From Lagopus muta (Eukaryota > Chordata > Aves > Galliformes > Phasianidae): 64,000 nt of DNA. The position numbers and the translations under genes were made by a program. The notes under the pieces were generated by a model. The model made no database searches. It had not been told where the DNA came from and saw nothing but the letters and a program-made list of their open reading frames with translations. Positions within the stretch are counted from its first letter, which is position 1. Every line of letters begins with the position of its first letter. The DNA lies in contig NC_064444.1 in the NCBI RefSeq assembly GCF_023343835.1, positions 15,103,219 through 15,167,218 of the forward strand, given 5' to 3'. Below are positions 61,300-64,000 of this stretch, piece after piece.

Positions 61300-61720
61300 A
61301 TAATCAAAGGGAAGTTATTACCCGAGATTGCTTACGGTGCTCTTAAATCCTAGTCTGTGTGCGGTGCTGAAGGTGCTGTAGTTAATTTTAGAAACAAGCA
61401 TGTGACAATAGTTACACGCTATCAAAAATGTTTAAACTCAGTGACGATAATCCCAGAGTAATTATACACTGCATTCCAAAGAGGCAGTTCAATGCGCCTC
61501 ACAGATCGGCGGCAGCCCCAACCTGTGAGCAGAGGCACTGGGCTTGTATGACTGTCACGCAGAGCTCTCCCAAATTACTATGCACTTCGATTAACTTTCA
61601 GTGACCGTGTCTATAGGCTGCCTGGTTAATGGTTTTCTGTCAATACTGTAAAAATGCTAACCTGTCTTTACATCTAATCAATGTTGAAATGGCTCTTTAC
61701 ATAAACGGTCTATTCCTTTT
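61300..61720. promoter_or_regulatory. Candidate conserved non-coding element
   Basis: Repeat-free block with a SOX-type ACAATAG (61405-61411), GATAATCC (61446-61453), TAATTA (61459-61464) and the TEAD core CATTCC (61472-61477). It retains CpGs around GATCGGCGGCAGCC near 61504. This combination of clustered factor motifs and kept CpGs in otherwise CpG-poor DNA makes it the best enhancer candidate of the window, still without proof of conservation. Confidence 0.33.
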
Positions 61721-61770
61721 CTTCATTAAAAAAAACCAATCAAACGGGATTGAACTGAACAAGCAGTTGT

Positions 61771-61806
61771 AAAAGAAAAGAAAAAAAAAAAACCAAAACA
61801 AAACAA
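61771..61806 (+). repeat. A-rich simple sequence
   Basis: AAAAG units, then A12, then CCAAAACAAAACAA. No LINE body is recognisable upstream. Confidence 0.88.
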
Positions 61807-62769
61807 TAATTAATTTTGAGTGTGTATTTTGAAGTAGTTGTCCTTGACTATTTTCTTCATCACCATTTTTTAAAGGGCATTGAAAATCAATGTTTCACTT
61901 TACTATCATCCATCTTTATAAAGTAATAAATTAAGTGGAAAGTATCGATATTTTTGACTGGGTTTTTGAAATTTACATACTAATGACAATTGCACCCTTG
62001 TGACTGTTGATTTCTGTTGCTGTTTACTGACACCGACTAGAAGAAAATTTCATCATCTGGGGACCATATTTCCTCTGAAGGAATAAGACAGTGTCATATC
62101 TCTGGTAATAATATGCTCAAGATCTTAGTCACTTCTTTTCAAAATGCAACTCGCCAAGTGCAAACAACAGCAAGGGGAACACTGCTGACACACAGCCAGC
62201 CCTCGTGGCCCTTGGTGGCAGCCAGCCCTGGGGACAGGACAGCACTTGGGAATGCCTTTGGGGGGTGGCTGTGCAGCACTGTCAGCATGCAGCATCTGGG
62301 TGGAAGGAGAGCCGCAAGCATCCTAAATCCAGTGCACAAAGCAAAAAGCTTTCATGCTTTCCATGATCCTTTTAAATATATTATTTAGAATATAGACACT
62401 GTTAGAGAAGAAAGTTAAGAGGGGTTATTTTTAGCAGTGTGTGAATACTTGAAAAAATTATTTGTGAGTGTTATTGTAAGCAGAAGATGCCAGTTGATTG
62501 GACAGTATTTGCTGTATCTTTGTTTGCTTTCTGGGAACGTTCTGAGCTCTTCTCTTTGCACAAAAACATTTCTTTGCGGAAAGAACTCATGACTATGTCT
62601 TATTGGTGCCAGAAGTGGATGGTCATCCTGTGTGTGCTATGCCAGTGTGGGGATCAGATGGGAGAGAGGGAAATAGTGCGTGGCTTAGGTCAGGAGGTTG
62701 CCCAATATTAATGCTGAGTTTTTGCTGTGCATGAAGAGCATAGACTCAAAGCAATGGTGGTGGGAAAGC

Positions 62770-62788
62770 AAGCAAACAAACAAACAAC
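62770..62788 (+). repeat. CAAA tetranucleotide microsatellite
   Basis: About four to five AGCA/AACA-type units ending in CAAACAAACAAACAA. Confidence 0.85.
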
Positions 62789-63289
62789 GAAAAAACCACC
62801 CTACCAGTAAAGCATTGGCAGTGGCTTGCTGACATGACTCATTTGCTGAGTAATTCTAAATAGCAAATAGATACACAAGCTCGCTGTCTGTTTGCAGATA
62901 ATTTGTGAACAAGAGAAAGGAGTTACAAGTGTTGAATAACTTGTTCATTGCAAGTATCCCAGTTCTGGTTATTTTCTACTGTTCATTCACTACCGAATAA
63001 ATTCTTTGAACATGTCTTCCTTGTCTTGATTTGCTTAGGCAGGCAATTCTATTTGTTTTCACTTTTGGACACCTTCCTATTAAGAGTATGACTTAGTTTA
63101 TTGTCTACTGATATCCATTACTGTGTTAGCCCTCCCATTTAATAACACAGAGGTGGAAAACAATCTACTTTGAGCTGAACAATGAGACCGAATATTGACA
63201 GGGCAGCCTTGCTGGATTTTCTGCATGCAGCAATTTGTGTTAGGGGTGTTCATGGGAGATGGTGTAAATACTGTACTGGAAATACAGTG

Positions 63290-63440
63290 AAACATGGAAT
63301 GGCTTGTGTTGGAAGGGACCTCAAAGATCACCCAGTTCCAAGCCTCTGCTGCAAGCAGGGTTGCGAACCACTAGATCAAGCATCAGATCAGGCTGCCCAG
63401 GGCCCCATCCAGCCTGGCCTTAACACCACCAGGGATAGGG
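63290..63440 (-). mobile_element. CR1 LINE 3' fragment, minus strand
   Basis: On the plus strand it reads as the reverse complement of a CR1 3' end: ATGGAATGGCTTGTGTTGGA, AGGGACCTCAAAGATCACCC, AGTTCCAAGCCTCTGCTGCA, then CAGGCTGCCCAGGGCCCCAT and CCAGCCTGGCCTTAACACC. The 3' end lies at the left, where the octamers are reduced to GTGAAACATGGAATGG. Confidence 0.94.
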
Positions 63441-63577
63441 CAAAAATCAGTGACAAGTAGTACTCCAAAGACCAGATTCTGAAACACTTTACTGAGCATC
63501 TTACTGAAGGTGTGTCTTACTGAAGCAACTCAGCAAATGTTGATAGTTTGGCTTTAAAGAGAGATTTGTTGCACGGC

Positions 63578-63775
63578 TTAGGTTGGAAAGAGCCACTGGA
63601 GGTCACTAGTCCTGCTCAAGGCAGGTTACTGTGAGCTCTAAAGAGATTGTTGAGGGATTTTTCTCCTTAGTTCTTGAAAATGTTCAAGGATGTGCACATG
63701 CTCTCTGGACACCTTGTGCCTGGCTGGCCTTTGAGCCCTGGGGGGAGGTTTCTTCTCAACTCTCATCCAAAGCCC
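63578..63775 (-). mobile_element. Second CR1 LINE 3' fragment, minus strand
   Basis: GGTTGGAAAGAGCCACTGGA near 63590, AGGTCACTAGTCCTGCTCAA, and then TCAAGGATG and a CTCTGGACACCTTGTGCC stretch follow a different, more diverged CR1 subfamily in reverse orientation. It lies only about 135 bases from the copy at 63290-63440. Similarity fades towards the right. Confidence 0.82.
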
Positions 63776-64000
63776 TCACTTCATCTCCTGCTCATCTATT
63801 GCTGTAGAGGAAGGGAGCAGGCTCGGTGCAATACGTTCAGAACTAACCGTGTCCTTCCCAGTCCTGAGCAGCTCTGTGGGAGCCCTGTGAGCAGAGCCCT
63901 GAACTGCCCGAGCAGCACTACACTCTGGGCATGGCTCACCAGGAGCACTGTACTCACGGCAGTGATTTTTTCTTCCTCCTCTGAGCAAACAGTGGTTCAG
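63776..64000. other. Unassigned right edge
   Basis: Somewhat G+C-rich and without recognised content. On the minus strand a GTGAGTAC donor-like sequence (complement of GTACTCAC at about 63950-63957) follows an open frame entering from beyond the window. This is too little to call an exon. Confidence 0.3.

Larger units (their letters stand above)
61721..63289. other. Intergenic, no supported gene
   Basis: Contains the A-rich tract at 61771-61806 and a CAAA run at 62770-62788. A G+C-richer patch at 62160-62340 is open on both strands and has no identity. Confidence 0.45.

Noticed and set aside
1..64000. tRNA, rRNA, CRISPR arrays, endogenous retrovirus genes, operons
   Set aside because: I saw no B-box-type tRNA motif in a cloverleaf context, no spaced direct-repeat array, no long terminal repeat pair or pol-like frame, and no clustered co-directional genes.

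Overview
The window looks like vertebrate nuclear DNA, most probably from a bird. The main evidence is at least five clear copies or fragments of the avian CR1 LINE. One of these (21951-22140) still carries the diagnostic 3' end of tandem ATTCTRTG octamers. There are no Alu/B1-type SINEs, no prokaryotic gene packing, no operons and no CRISPR array. The DNA is A+T-rich, CpG-poor, sparse in repeats and full of short chance reading frames. Galliformes (chicken-like) would fit, but species cannot be fixed by eye.

Layout: the left edge (1-~880) holds the 3' end of a plus-strand protein-coding gene. It consists of an intron tail, one convincing terminal coding exon (543-748) ending in TAA, a short 3' UTR and an AATAAA signal at 855-860. 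I do not recognise the protein. From ~880 to 64000 there is no confident gene. The remainder reads as a gene-poor flank or desert (or a very long intron on either strand) punctuated by CR1 copies at 8531-9185 (-), 12070-12254 (+), 17640-18260 (-, ancient), 18990-19056 (+), 21951-22140 (+), 52470-52570 (+), 63290-63440 (-) and 63578-63775 (-). There are also small microsatellites, homopolymer tracts and short tandem duplications.

Between the repeats are several A+T-rich, repeat-free blocks carrying homeodomain, POU, SOX or nuclear-receptor-like motifs (about 2586-2900, 10540-11100, 28081-28480, 29790-30320, 30880-31500, 37080-37660, 53570-53900, 61300-61720). By texture they resemble the conserved non-coding elements common around developmental genes. 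That is inference and needs alignment to other birds. Two short candidate exons stand out: 31660-31797 (46 codons, acidic and proline-rich, good acceptor) and 28288-28434 (49 codons from an ATG to a GTAAAT donor).

The most distinctive structural items are a 127-bp near-palindrome with 21-bp perfect terminal inverted repeats (51476-51602), a 22-bp perfect palindrome (30820-30841), two compact perfect hairpins (21498-21519 and 53748-53773) and a 2.7-copy 26-bp tandem repeat (20895-20963). I found no convincing novel multi-gene system; the window behaves as non-coding avian DNA.
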